A DNA stretch of 64,000 bases from Exiguobacterium indicum HHS 31 (GCF_001939065.1 NZ_MPSZ01000002.1:62001-126000); one strand, 5' to 3'. Positions 9,885 through 18,352 are shown, numbered from the stretch's first letter. Notes: generated by a model not told the origin, from the letters alone. Numbers and translations: made by a program.

Positions 9885-11195
9885 TTATTTCGCTGATTGA
9901 TCCGCTGCGTCTTGAACGCGTTGTAATGCTTCTTTCGGATCTTGTCCTGTCGCGATGTTTTGAAGTTCCTTACCGAGGATATCGTTTAATTTCGTATCCC
10001 GGATACCACGGCTAGCAACCGCTTTTGCTAATGTGTCGTTCAACATCTTGTACGACTCTTTTTCACCTTCCGATGTGAAGGCAGCATCTGAATCGACTTT
10101 GACGTCCTTTATTCCAGGTGCCATCTCGAACTCACCCATGTAGACTTCTTGTCCTTTTCCTTGGCTCATGAAGGCGATGAACTCCGCTGCACCTTCTTGT
10201 TGTTTTGACTCTTTGTTGACACCAAGTGCCATGTCGATCGATGCGATGACGGGTTGCTCTGTTCCGCCTACTAAGTTCGGGAGTGGAACGAATCCGAGCT
10301 CATCATCGATTTTCCATTTTTCTTTTTTCTCTTTCGTCGTCATCGAGTGTGCTTCCCATGAACCGATGACCCACATCGCTGCTTTTTTATCGAAGAATTG
10401 GTTCATCCCGTCATTGTACGTCGCTAGACCAAGTGCACCTTCTTGGAAGACTTTATCCTTGAAGAGGTCTTGCCAGATTTGCGCTGTTTTGACCATCTCG
10501 TCGTCTGTCCACTTCGCTTCACCCGAAAGAACTTTTTGGATGTAGCCTGGTGCCACTTGGTGACTGAGGACGTTGTAGACGTCGATATCGATCCACGCAT
10601 CTTTTGCTCCGAGCATGAGTGGGATGACTTTATCGCCTGAGTCTTTGATCTTCTTGACTGCACTGACTGTTTCTTTGTAGTTCTTCGGTGGTGTCACGCC
10701 GTATTTGTCGAGCATCGTCTTGTTGTACATCAAGTACGCTTGACCTGTGAACCCGATTGGCACTGCATATTGTTTACCGTCGAGTGTCGTTTGTTCGATT
10801 CCAAGCTCGACGAACTTGTCTTTCCAGCCTTTGCCTGCTGCTTTATCCATGTACGAATCAACCGGTACGACACGATCCTTGTACTGCTGGATCATCGGTT
10901 CTTTTAGACCGATGATGTCTGGACCCTTACCTGACAACATCGCGACTTGTAATTGTTTTTCATAGTCTTCACTGTAGCGTTTGAATTGAACGACGTATTT
11001 GTCTTGCGATTCGTTGAACGCATCAACGACTGCTTTCCCCGCTTCTGGTTGTGGCGCCCAGCCCCACCATGTGACGATCGTCTTGCCGTCTTTCGTTTTC
11101 GTTTGTTGCTCGTCTTCGCCACCACAAGCAGCAAGGAATGCGGATAATGTTAGGACTGATGCTGCAGCAACGAGTTTCGTTTTTTTGAATTTCAT
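9885..11195 (-). CDS. Sugar-binding lipoprotein of ABC importer (SBP family 1)
   Basis: Extracellular solute receptor for the galactoside importer. A lipoprotein signal peptide is clear: KK-containing n-region, hydrophobic core, and lipobox LAAC with lipidated Cys at residue 24, then an acidic/Gln-rich linker. The mature protein contains VTWWGWAPQPEAGKAVVDAF and MWVIGSWEAH, typical of MalE-like cluster B proteins. 436 residues is normal. It follows the 160-aa unknown gene by 29 bases. The ligand cannot be read from sequence; context argues for alpha/beta-galactosides. Confidence 0.93.
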   Translation of the reverse strand: MKFKKTKLVAAASVLTLSAFLAACGGEDEQQTKTKDGKTIVTWWGWAPQPEAGKAVVDAFNESQDKYVVQFKRYSEDYEKQLQVAMLSGKGPDIIGLKEPMIQQYKDRVVPVDSYMDKAAGKGWKDKFVELGIEQTTLDGKQYAVPIGFTGQAYLMYNKTMLDKYGVTPPKNYKETVSAVKKIKDSGDKVIPLMLGAKDAWIDIDVYNVLSHQVAPGYIQKVLSGEAKWTDDEMVKTAQIWQDLFKDKVFQEGALGLATYNDGMNQFFDKKAAMWVIGSWEAHSMTTKEKKEKWKIDDELGFVPLPNLVGGTEQPVIASIDMALGVNKESKQQEGAAEFIAFMSQGKGQEVYMGEFEMAPGIKDVKVDSDAAFTSEGEKESYKMLNDTLAKAVASRGIRDTKLNDILGKELQNIATGQDPKEALQRVQDAADQSAK

Positions 11196-11224
11196 GTAAG
11201 AGCTCCCCTTTTATGTGTAAGTAG

Positions 11225-11707
11225 TCAAGCGTATCGTCTAGCGTGTTCCCCTTCAATTTGTGCTTGTTTGCACCATTCTTCGATCACTTTCGTCTGAATC
11301 GGCATTCCCTGTAGCTGAATCAATACGCGGGCAATCAATCGAAGACGGTACGCCAGCGTATCAACGTCCGGTCGGACGAAGAGATATAACTCCCCACCGA
11401 GCGTCAAACAACCGGCAGAGCGCATGTGTTGCATGAGTGCGCGTAATTCAATGTATCCGCTCTCATTTTTTCGAATGTGTAGCTCGGATGAACGGATCGT
11501 CAGGACCCCTTGTACCGATGACATCCGGAATTGAAACACACCGTCACGTCGTGGTCGGACGAGCACGATATCCTGCTCGTCTGTCGGGACATCGCCTGGA
11601 CCCTGTTCTGTCATCTGTTGCGTCGACCGATGAAAATAAAAACCGCGGATTGCTCCGTAACGCCCGAAAGCTTCACGGTACGAAACCCATGGATCGTATG
11701 GTTCCAT
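11225..11707 (-). CDS. Protein of unknown function, first gene of the galactoside operon
   Basis: A 160-residue soluble protein with no signal peptide or membrane segment; I do not recognise a family. It starts MEPYDPWVSYREAFGRYGAI, is rich in Arg, and has a beta-rich middle (VFQFRMSSVQGVLTIRSSEL) and a helical C-terminus. AGGGAGG lies eight bases before the ATG. It is the first cistron after the regulated promoter at 11.8 kb and lies 29 bases from the binding-protein gene, so it is co-expressed with sugar import. A regulatory or sugar-sensing role is possible but unsupported by any motif. Confidence 0.75.
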   Translation of the reverse strand: MEPYDPWVSYREAFGRYGAIRGFYFHRSTQQMTEQGPGDVPTDEQDIVLVRPRRDGVFQFRMSSVQGVLTIRSSELHIRKNESGYIELRALMQHMRSAGCLTLGGELYLFVRPDVDTLAYRLRLIARVLIQLQGMPIQTKVIEEWCKQAQIEGEHARRYA

Positions 11708-11787
11708 TGCGCGATGCCTCCCTTTCCTGCTTCAGCTTGATTAGCCCCTGCTAACCTGCATCCACCTCCACTTAGTTGACCATGAAC

Positions 11788-11812
11788 TTAGTAAATTAAA
11801 TTTATTATCTAA
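11788..11812. promoter_or_regulatory. Imperfect palindrome, probable ROK repressor operator
   Basis: A 25-bp AT-rich imperfect inverted repeat bounded by TTAG and CTAA, centred near 11800. It lies just downstream of the -10 box of the galactoside operon promoter, covering the start of the transcript. TTAG...CTAA ends and an AT-rich core resemble XylR-type ROK operators, and the neighbouring gene encodes a ROK protein with an HTH. Binding itself is inferred. Confidence 0.6.
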
Positions 11813-11822
11813 CTTTACATCG

Positions 11823-11852
11823 ACTATAGCACATCACTTTTTAATTTGTAAA
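11823..11852 (-). promoter_or_regulatory. SigA promoter of the galactoside operon (extended -10)
   Basis: Minus strand: -35 TTTACA (11847-11852), 18-bp spacer, -10 TATAGT (11823-11828) preceded by TGC, making an extended -10. It would start transcription near 11816 and read orf160 onward. The upstream ROK gene ends in a terminator, so this is the operon's own promoter. Confidence 0.65.
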
Positions 11853-11860
11853 CGGTTTCA
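11847..11860. promoter_or_regulatory. CcpA cre site overlapping the -35 box
   Basis: TGTAAACGGTTTCA matches the cre consensus TGWAARCGYTWNCW at all but one position. It covers the -35 box of the galactoside promoter, where CcpA binding would block RNA polymerase, giving glucose repression. Match is seen; function is inferred from CcpA knowledge in Bacillota. Confidence 0.6.
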
Positions 11861-11880
11861 TTAAATTATTTTTGAATAAC

Positions 11881-11924
11881 AAAACCGATTCCATCTCTTG
11901 CTGGTTCGCAAGACACGGAATCGG
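11881..11924 (-). terminator. Rho-independent terminator after the ROK gene
   Basis: CCGATTCC/GGAATCGG outer stem (11885-11892 with 11917-11924) with an inner TCTTGC/GCAAGA stem and a TTTT tract on the minus-strand 3' side. It separates the repressor message from the downstream operon promoter. Confidence 0.8.
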
Positions 11925-11928
11925 CTCA

Positions 11929-13089
11929 TTAAATCGTTTGAAATAAACTGTTCGTTGCAAGGGCCGCAGCACTGAGCGCTCCCTGTTTTTCACCCCACGG
12001 GACCATCTTGACATCGGTTTCACGTGAAGCAGCGGTCAACGCCGTGTGCTCGACCCGTTCCTTGATTTGATCAACGATCGTAGGTGCGAGCTCGAACATC
12101 GGTCCCCCAAGTAAAATCCGGCGTGGATTCAAAAGATGAATCGTATTCAAGACTCCGATTCCGATATATTCCCCCGCTCGTTCATACGCACGAACCGCCT
12201 GCTCGTCTCCCTCGTTCAACCGCTTGCGCAAATCAGCAAGCGTCGAGACTTGTGGATCAACGACAGCATAATCCCGTAACAATGCTTTTTCGCCTGCCAA
12301 CGCTTCAAGACATCCTCGGTTCCCACACGAGCAAATCGGACCATCGAGATCAAGGCGCATGTGTCCGACCTCTCCCGTAATATGATGTTGTCCGTCGACA
12401 AGCTGTCCGTCGAGCACATAAGCACCCCCGATTCCTTCCCCAGCATAGAGATAGAAGAATTGTTCGACCCCGACGCCTTCACCGAACAATAACTCAAACG
12501 AAGCGAGTGCCCGGACATCATTTTCGATGAAGACAGGATAGTCAAAACGTGCTTCGAGTTGTACCTTCAACTCAACATCATGCAGATGGAATCGTGGAGC
12601 AAAAAGAATGACACCTGTCTCCGGATTGACCATCCCGTGGACAGAGATGCCGATTCCGTGAATCGTTCCCCGTCCTTTTGTCTGTGCAATCAACGTCTCG
12701 CATAAGCGACCGATTGCTTCAATCAGTTCTTCATTCGTCTCAAAGCGTCCCACGGCTTCGGACTCATGAATCGTGTTCCCACTTAAATCCGCAACGACAC
12801 CGATGAATTGGTGACTTGTTGCATCGATGCCGATGACGTATTGCTCTGTTGCGACGAGTTCGAGCATGATCGGTTTTCGTCCCCCATTTGATACCCCAAG
12901 CTCTCGCTCCGTCACGAGTTGTTCTGCAATCAATTCACTGACGATGTTTGATACCGTCGGCTTCGTCAAGTTCGTCCGTTGTGCTAACTCGACCCGCGAA
13001 ATCGGTTGATGCATCCGGATCAGTCGCAAGACGAGTGCTCGATTATAAGAACGCATCCATTTAGAATTACGCGGTGTTTCTTTCGCCAT
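11929..13089 (-). CDS. ROK-family transcriptional repressor (XylR/NagC type)
   Basis: DNA-binding repressor with a sugar-kinase-like sensor. The winged HTH is at about residues 15-75 (PISRVELAQRTNLTKPTVSN), followed by the ROK fold: VIGIDATSHQFIGVVADLSG and the zinc motif CSCGNRGCLEALAG. I start it at 13089 (MAKETPRN), with GAGGGGG upstream, giving 386 residues; the longer frame to 13203 has no ribosome site. It lies immediately upstream of the galactoside operon in the same orientation, separated by a terminator, and probably binds the TTAG/CTAA palindrome at 11788-11812. The inducer is likely galactose or a galactoside (inference). Confidence 0.92.
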   Translation of the reverse strand: MAKETPRNSKWMRSYNRALVLRLIRMHQPISRVELAQRTNLTKPTVSNIVSELIAEQLVTERELGVSNGGRKPIMLELVATEQYVIGIDATSHQFIGVVADLSGNTIHESEAVGRFETNEELIEAIGRLCETLIAQTKGRGTIHGIGISVHGMVNPETGVILFAPRFHLHDVELKVQLEARFDYPVFIENDVRALASFELLFGEGVGVEQFFYLYAGEGIGGAYVLDGQLVDGQHHITGEVGHMRLDLDGPICSCGNRGCLEALAGEKALLRDYAVVDPQVSTLADLRKRLNEGDEQAVRAYERAGEYIGIGVLNTIHLLNPRRILLGGPMFELAPTIVDQIKERVEHTALTAASRETDVKMVPWGEKQGALSAAALATNSLFQTI

Positions 13090-13158
13090 GTCCCCCTCAA
13101 CCCCTTTGGTCTGTCTCTTTACTATCTTCGCATATTTTGTAAGGGATTTCACGGTATC

Positions 13159-13197
13159 ACACAAAAACCGTTCATCTGCTGAACGGTTTTTGTGCAC
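13159..13197 (-). terminator. Rho-independent terminator after the 234-aa unknown gene
   Basis: Perfect long stem: CACAAAAACCGTTCA pairs with TGAACGGTTTTTGTG across the loop TCTGC. The A/T flanks make it usable in both directions. It directly follows the stop at 13200. Confidence 0.85.
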
Positions 13198-13199
13198 TT

Positions 13200-13904
13200 T
13201 CATGCTTCGTCGTATGGTTGTTCCAAGATCAAGACACGTGAACCGTCCGGATTCTCGGTCAGTTCGATTTCGACGATAGCTTGACCGACTAACAAGACGA
13301 TCGGTTGAGACGGATCATTCTCGCGAAAGAAACCGATTTTTCCATGATACGCATCCATATAGTCCGCATATAAAAACGTTCCGTTGACGTGTAACTCATC
13401 CTTCATGCGATTAAACGTCAGACGTGGAACACCGTACCAAGCTTCCCCATTCAAATAAAGTAACGGACGCTCGCCGACCGATTCATTCATCGCCCGTCGG
13501 ACTTCAATCGCCCCCGTCGTATCGTAATACAATCGATCCTGACCACGTGTCGCGATGACGATCGGATGTTTCTGATACAAGACGACTTCTAAAATTTCAT
13601 CTGCTTGTTCGACGAAATAACCAGTCTCATCCGACTGGGCAAAACTAATCGTATACAGCTGCATCCAGGAAACAATGTCCGTCACTTGAACCGGTTTATG
13701 AAAAAGCGCAGAAACAAGCAGTGTTTCTTGCGGAGTCACAATCAGATTGACGGAGATATCCGCTAAGCGGATCGTCCGGATTTGTGTCGAAGGATACGTA
13801 TGGTCATAACTCGGAACAAGCATCGCTTCATAGTGATCATCCTTTTCGACCAGTTCAATCGATGGCATGCGTCGATCAAAATCCGCAATTTGAATTCGTT
13901 TCAT
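13200..13904 (-). CDS. Conserved hypothetical protein, 234 aa
   Basis: Soluble protein without signal peptide, membrane segment or motif that I recognise. It starts MKRIQIADFDRRMPSIELVEK (start at 13904, preceded by AGAGGAG six bases away) and is rich in beta-strand patterns throughout, for example ISVNLIVTPQETLLVSALF and LYLNGEAWYGVPRL. It is monocistronic: a terminator lies on either side (13159-13197 and 13985-14012). Function unknown. Confidence 0.75.
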   Translation of the reverse strand: MKRIQIADFDRRMPSIELVEKDDHYEAMLVPSYDHTYPSTQIRTIRLADISVNLIVTPQETLLVSALFHKPVQVTDIVSWMQLYTISFAQSDETGYFVEQADEILEVVLYQKHPIVIATRGQDRLYYDTTGAIEVRRAMNESVGERPLLYLNGEAWYGVPRLTFNRMKDELHVNGTFLYADYMDAYHGKIGFFRENDPSQPIVLLVGQAIVEIELTENPDGSRVLILEQPYDEA

Positions 13905-13984
13905 CCGACATCTCCTCTCACCTTCTCGAACAGCCTCACGCAAGTTATTACCCAATATCTGGTTTTCGTGCACTCCCCTGAATT

Positions 13985-14012
13985 CAAAAAACCGGAACGC
14001 ATGCGTCCCGGT
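13985..14012 (-). terminator. Rho-independent terminator after the 41-aa gene
   Basis: Minus strand stem ACCGGGACGC / GCGTTCCGGT with ATGC loop (one wobble), then TTTTTT. It begins two bases after the small membrane protein's stop codon. Confidence 0.85.
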
Positions 14013-14014
14013 CA

Positions 14015-14140
14015 TTATAGATATAAATCATATAGTAGATATAGAATGCCTCCGACGATGATTAAAAATGAGAAGATGCCCGTTTTCCCAAAAAAGACGC
14101 GATCGACGGTTTCATCCCATTCGAATCTTGGCTTCGTCAT
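14015..14140 (-). CDS. Small membrane protein, 41 aa
   Basis: A short open frame beginning MTKPRFEWDETVDRVFFGK, then a single membrane segment TGIFSFLIIVGGILYLLYD. AAGGGAGCGG precedes the ATG, and a strong terminator begins just after the stop, which together argue that it is a real gene. No family recognised; the size and topology resemble many Bacillales small membrane proteins of unknown role. It lies downstream of the MBL-fold gene (about 77-base gap) and could be co-transcribed with it. Confidence 0.65.
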   Translation of the reverse strand: MTKPRFEWDETVDRVFFGKTGIFSFLIIVGGILYLLYDLYL

Positions 14141-14217
14141 CTAGTACCGCTCCCTTTAACAAGCTCGTAGTACTTCTCTTTTTCGACGTCTCGTATCCAA
14201 TCCCTTGTTATGATCTG

Positions 14218-15066
14218 TCATTTCGTTCCATTTGCGAAATAAATCAATGTTTCGGTCTCATCTTCTGTCAACGGTCGTCCTGTCTCTTCTGCATATAAGG
14301 TCCGCATGTCCTTCAGTCGCCCTCCGGTCGCTTCTGTTACGCGAATGGCTCGACGCAACATGTTGATCTCTTCTTCAAATTCCGACTTCGGCATCGCTTC
14401 TCCATGCGACCAGATATAATAGTCGGCATCTAAACGATCGAGTGTCGTTAGTAAACGCGTCGTCCGTTCGACCGTATAATTCCACTTCGGTGAAAAGATA
14501 TCGGCATACATCGCGTCGCCTAAGAACACGACACGTTCTTCCGGAATGTAGACGAGTAGACTTCCCGGGGAATGATCGTTTTCGACTTCAATCAACTGAC
14601 AGTGTACCCCGCCCAAATCAAGATCCAGTTGTCCTTCAAAGCCGATCGTCGGTAAAACGACTTCGATATCACGTGTCGAACCGAACTCGAGCTTGATCGC
14701 GTCCGCACAAAACGGAATCTCGATGCCTTGATCCATTCGTTCTTGTAACGCTCCATCTGTCCAAGCGTATGGTTGCATCTCCTTCATTCGTTCGATCGTT
14801 TGCTTGGTCGCGATTGACGGCAGACCGAGATGTTTCATCCCAAAAATATGATCCCAGTGCCAGTGGGTCAATGCCAATAAATCAGGTGATCCAAGATTGT
14901 GTTTCTTTATTTCTTCTAAGAATAGTGATGCATGAGCTGACGAGTTTCCCGCATCGATCATCAATTGATGCTTTTCCCCACGTACGACGGCGAGAATCGG
15001 GCGGTCCGTCTCGCTGACCGGTGTCTGATACCAAATCCGTGAAGTTAGTTGTTTGAAGTGTTGCAT
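14218..15066 (-). CDS. MBL-fold metallohydrolase
   Basis: Metallo-beta-lactamase fold hydrolase with the two-metal motif H-x-H-x-D-H at residues 68-73 (THWHWDH). Further ligands fit ENDHSPGSLLVY and FLGDAMYAD, and IWSHGEAM near the C-terminus supplies a late His. 282 residues, cytosolic, no signal peptide. The HSPGS element and C-terminal helical region are seen in the broad glyoxalase II-like group, but the substrate cannot be read from sequence. GAGGTAG precedes the ATG. It follows the MmpL gene's terminator, so it has its own promoter. Confidence 0.88.
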   Translation of the reverse strand: MQHFKQLTSRIWYQTPVSETDRPILAVVRGEKHQLMIDAGNSSAHASLFLEEIKKHNLGSPDLLALTHWHWDHIFGMKHLGLPSIATKQTIERMKEMQPYAWTDGALQERMDQGIEIPFCADAIKLEFGSTRDIEVVLPTIGFEGQLDLDLGGVHCQLIEVENDHSPGSLLVYIPEERVVFLGDAMYADIFSPKWNYTVERTTRLLTTLDRLDADYYIWSHGEAMPKSEFEEEINMLRRAIRVTEATGGRLKDMRTLYAEETGRPLTEDETETLIYFANGTK

Positions 15067-15106
15067 GCTCTACCTCCTTATCATCTGCTTTTAGTATACG
15101 TCATGA

Positions 15107-15139
15107 CAAAACCGGGTTCATCTAGAAGACGAACCCGGT
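15107..15139 (-). terminator. Rho-independent terminator after the MmpL-type gene
   Basis: Perfect stem ACCGGGTTC / GAACCCGGT (15111-15119 with 15131-15139), then TTTTG on the minus strand, twelve bases past the stop of the transporter gene. Confidence 0.85.
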
Positions 15140-15150
15140 CTGGTTAGTTC

Positions 15151-17817
15151 TTATTTTTTAGCGTTTGGTCGAAACGGCCACCAGACCCCTTTGCCAAACG
15201 ATACCGTGATCGCTGGAATCAAGAGCGGTAAGACGATCAATCCATATAAGAGTAGACCTGTAATGACGATCGTCGCGATTTGAACGAGACTCAAGACACC
15301 AGACGGCATCATCGCTCCGAACGTTCCTGCGAGGATGATCGCTGCCGTGATGATGACAGATCCCATCTTTTTCATCGACAGGAACATCGCTTCCTTCGTA
15401 TCGAGTCCCTTGATCGTCTCTTCCCGGAAACGGTCGAGGAGGAAAATCGAGTAGTCGATACCAAGGGCAATCAACATGACGAATCCGAAGAACGGAACGG
15501 CCCAACTGATACCGTCATATCCAAGTCCGTTGACGAAGATCAGCTCTGCGATCGACATCGACGTATAATACGTCAGCAATAACGAACCGATCATGAACAA
15601 CGGCATGATCAACGAACGGAACATGATTGCTAGAATCACGAAGAGACTGATCAGCATGACCGTCACTGTTCGTTTGAAATCGGCTTTCGACGTATCATTT
15701 AAATCACTGTTGACACTTGAGATACCACCGTATGCAACACTGCTGTCTTCAAACGGTGTCCCTTTGATTGTCTTCGCTGTCGTCTCTTTGATCGCAGCGA
15801 CCGTTTGAATCGCTTCCGGAGAATACGGATCATCTTCGAGGATGACTTCGAACTTCAATCCCGTCTGTTGATCGATCGCGTAACGATCAATTGCTGGTTT
15901 AAAGGCTTTATCCGACAGCGTATCTTTTGGAACGAACACACCTGTCCCCCGAATCGATGTCGCTTGTCCCATCTCGGTCAGAAGATCAGAAATGTCTTCA
16001 AGACCACTTTCAATTTTCGTCAATCCTGCGTTCGCTTGACCGACACCGTCCGCGAGTTGAGTCAACCCACTTCCAAGTTGACCGGCTTGCGCACCTTGAG
16101 ACGCAATCCCACTTGCTGCTTGACTGATGCCGGCTTGAACTTGGCTCAATTGACCAGACAAGGCATTCAACGTTCCGACGGTTTGCGGAATGTTTTGGGT
16201 CGATTGTAGACCTTGACCGACGAGCGTCAACTGTTGGTTAATTTGCCCAAGTCCGTCTGCTGCTTGTTGCAACTGATTCGCACCTGCTGAAGCCGCGTCT
16301 CCTGCTGGTAGCTGTCCTGTAATCCCATTCAAATTATCTTCCACCGTCGTCAGACCAGACTGAACATCCGTGAGGCCGGCGGTAGCTTTCTTCATACCAT
16401 CAGCAACTTGTTTTAATTGACGATCGACGTAGAAATCATTGATGACTTCGCCTGTCGGACGAGAAATCGAACGAACCGATTTGACCCCATCAATCTTCAC
16501 CAGTTCGCGACTGAGTTGTTCCGCATAAGGAACTGTTTTTTCAGTAATCAAATCATCGTCACTCTTCAGGATGACGTTGACCGGGAGCGACTCACCTGCA
16601 CCAAATCCATCCGAGATCGCATTCAGTCCTTTGACCGTCTCATACTTCGCACCAATCTCATCGACGGTATTAAACGAAAGGTCATCATCATACGTAAAGA
16701 GTGTCGGGACCGTGATGATCGCAACGATGATCATCGCAAGCAACGGGCGACGAATCGATAATCCACCATACTGTGCCCACAGTTTACTGTCTTGGTGACT
16801 CGCCGCCTTCTTCGATGGCCAGAATAGCTTTTCTTTTAATGTCGCCATGAAGAATGGAACAAGTGTAAACAAGACAAGCAAGAGTACGGCAATCCCGACT
16901 GCAACTGCGACCGACGATTTAAAGATCGGGAAGTCCGCAAATCCAATCGCCGAGAAGCCGACGAGAACAGCGAGACCACTGATTAGTAACGTACGCCCTG
17001 CTGTCTTATACGTGTTGACGATTGCTGTCTCAACGTCGTGTCCTGCCGTCAACTCTTCCTTATACCGGCTCAGGAGCAAAATACAATAGTCCGTCCCAAT
17101 CCCGAACAGGATGGCAACGAGGAAGATTTGCGTATAGTTCGATACTGGGAAGCCGAACCAATCGACGAAAAAGGCGACGAGTGATTGGCTGATCAGGTAC
17201 GTAAACCCAACTGCAACGAGTGGGACGAACGGTGTGACGACTGAACGGAAGACGAGCAGAAGCAGTCCGAAAATCAATCCGACCGTAATCAGTTCCGTCC
17301 GCTTCAGTCCCTCTTGCGAGCTCGTATTGACGTCATCATTGATTAACGCTTCACCCGTTAGATAAATCGTTTGATCCTTTGGTAAGAGGTCCGTCCGGAT
17401 TTGTTTTGCCAGTTTGACGATCTCTTCTTGCGAACCGTCGACCGTGATTGGCACGAGAACTGTCTTTTTGTCTTTTGAGACGAGCTGTCCTTCTGTCTCT
17501 TTGTTTTCAAACGGATCGAGCACATCCGTGACCGGACGATCAAGTGCTTCTAAATCCTGAACGATTTGCCCGATCGATGTTCGATCGGCATCGCTGACTT
17601 TGTCTTTGAGCGGAATGACGAGAGAAATGGTTTCTTCACTTGCCCCCGCTTTTTCTAAAATGTCAGCTGCCCGTTGTGAATCGGCATCATTTGCAAGCTG
17701 AATCGCACCTGCTTCTTCTGCTTGTTTAGCCAAGTTTGGTGCCGTAAATAGTAAACCTACTGTGACGATAAGCAATAATGCAAGAATTGCCCAACGCCAT
17801 TTGACGATTTGTCGCAT
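15151..17817 (-). CDS. MmpL-family RND-type transporter (YdfJ-like)
   Basis: Large polytopic membrane protein (888 aa) of the MMPL/RND superfamily, which uses proton flux to export lipids or drugs. Two repeats are visible, each a membrane segment, a large outer loop, and a block of five membrane segments; the ILFGIGTDYCILLLSRYKEE and ALGIDYSIFLLDRFREE motifs (TM4 proton-relay D-Y pairs) mark the two halves. The second outer loop is a long Gln/Gly/Leu heptad-like region (about residues 470-620) with LTDVQSGLTTVED and LTQLADGVGQA repeats. It follows its MarR regulator by 31 bases and is probably controlled by it. Confidence 0.92.
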   Translation of the reverse strand: MRQIVKWRWAILALLLIVTVGLLFTAPNLAKQAEEAGAIQLANDADSQRAADILEKAGASEETISLVIPLKDKVSDADRTSIGQIVQDLEALDRPVTDVLDPFENKETEGQLVSKDKKTVLVPITVDGSQEEIVKLAKQIRTDLLPKDQTIYLTGEALINDDVNTSSQEGLKRTELITVGLIFGLLLLVFRSVVTPFVPLVAVGFTYLISQSLVAFFVDWFGFPVSNYTQIFLVAILFGIGTDYCILLLSRYKEELTAGHDVETAIVNTYKTAGRTLLISGLAVLVGFSAIGFADFPIFKSSVAVAVGIAVLLLVLFTLVPFFMATLKEKLFWPSKKAASHQDSKLWAQYGGLSIRRPLLAMIIVAIITVPTLFTYDDDLSFNTVDEIGAKYETVKGLNAISDGFGAGESLPVNVILKSDDDLITEKTVPYAEQLSRELVKIDGVKSVRSISRPTGEVINDFYVDRQLKQVADGMKKATAGLTDVQSGLTTVEDNLNGITGQLPAGDAASAGANQLQQAADGLGQINQQLTLVGQGLQSTQNIPQTVGTLNALSGQLSQVQAGISQAASGIASQGAQAGQLGSGLTQLADGVGQANAGLTKIESGLEDISDLLTEMGQATSIRGTGVFVPKDTLSDKAFKPAIDRYAIDQQTGLKFEVILEDDPYSPEAIQTVAAIKETTAKTIKGTPFEDSSVAYGGISSVNSDLNDTSKADFKRTVTVMLISLFVILAIMFRSLIMPLFMIGSLLLTYYTSMSIAELIFVNGLGYDGISWAVPFFGFVMLIALGIDYSIFLLDRFREETIKGLDTKEAMFLSMKKMGSVIITAAIILAGTFGAMMPSGVLSLVQIATIVITGLLLYGLIVLPLLIPAITVSFGKGVWWPFRPNAKK

Positions 17818-17848
17818 ATCCGATTCTCCTCTTCCTTCGATTCTGTCT

Positions 17849-18292
17849 TTAGTCGTTCAACTGCAAAATCTCTTTGATCTTCTTAAAGGTTTCGATGAAC
17901 TGGATGATTTCTTCTTCCTCGACCTTTCCTTCAATCAAATTCTCCAGATACGTATAGATTTCTTGCTCTGCTTCAGTTGCCACTAACCGACCTGCTTCCG
18001 TCAACGAGATGTACTTCGTTCGGTGGTCATCTTCTCGACGTTCGACGATGACGAGACCTTTTTCCGTCAACTTTTTCAGCCGATTCGAGATGGCACTTTT
18101 GTGAACACCCTGCACTGCCGCGAGACGCCCAGACGAAATCGGTCCATATTTTCCGACGAGCTTCAACACATGAAGTTGTTCCGGTGAATACATTTGCCAA
18201 ACGGGTGCTTCGACCGACTTCAACACGCGTTCTGTTCCGTGGATCATGACTTCTTCAAACAGGAGGACTGCTTCACGTAAATTGTCTTTCAT
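17849..18292 (-). CDS. MarR-family transcriptional regulator
   Basis: 147-residue winged-helix repressor. SSGRLAAVQGVHKSAISNRLKKL (about 56-78) is the DNA-recognition HTH and ERREDDHRTKYISLT the wing. It is the first gene of a two-gene unit with the MmpL transporter. Two near-identical 17-bp inverted repeats lie in its promoter region, one between the -35 and -10 boxes and one over the ribosome site, so autorepression is very likely. The ligand is unknown; drug-like or lipid-like molecules are usual for this pairing. Confidence 0.9.
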   Translation of the reverse strand: MKDNLREAVLLFEEVMIHGTERVLKSVEAPVWQMYSPEQLHVLKLVGKYGPISSGRLAAVQGVHKSAISNRLKKLTEKGLVIVERREDDHRTKYISLTEAGRLVATEAEQEIYTYLENLIEGKVEEEEIIQFIETFKKIKEILQLND

Positions 18293-18296
18293 TTTT

Positions 18297-18313
18297 AGTT
18301 TACCCCCTAAACT
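18297..18313. promoter_or_regulatory. MarR operator 1
   Basis: AGTTTACCCCCTAAACT: perfect AGTTTA/TAAACT inverted repeat with a 5-bp C/G centre that also serves as the ribosome site of the MarR gene. A bound repressor could block initiation or elongation. Confidence 0.6.
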
Positions 18314-18322
18314 TATAAAGTT

Positions 18323-18352
18323 AGTTTAGCCCCTCAACTAGAAGTCTGTCAA
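18323..18352 (-). promoter_or_regulatory. MarR-gene promoter with operator 2
   Basis: Minus strand -35 TTGACA (18347-18352), 18-bp spacer, -10 TAAACT (18323-18328). Operator 2, AGTTTAGCCCCTCAACT (18323-18339), has the same layout as operator 1, with its centre 26 bp away, and occupies the spacer and the -10 box. Confidence 0.6.
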
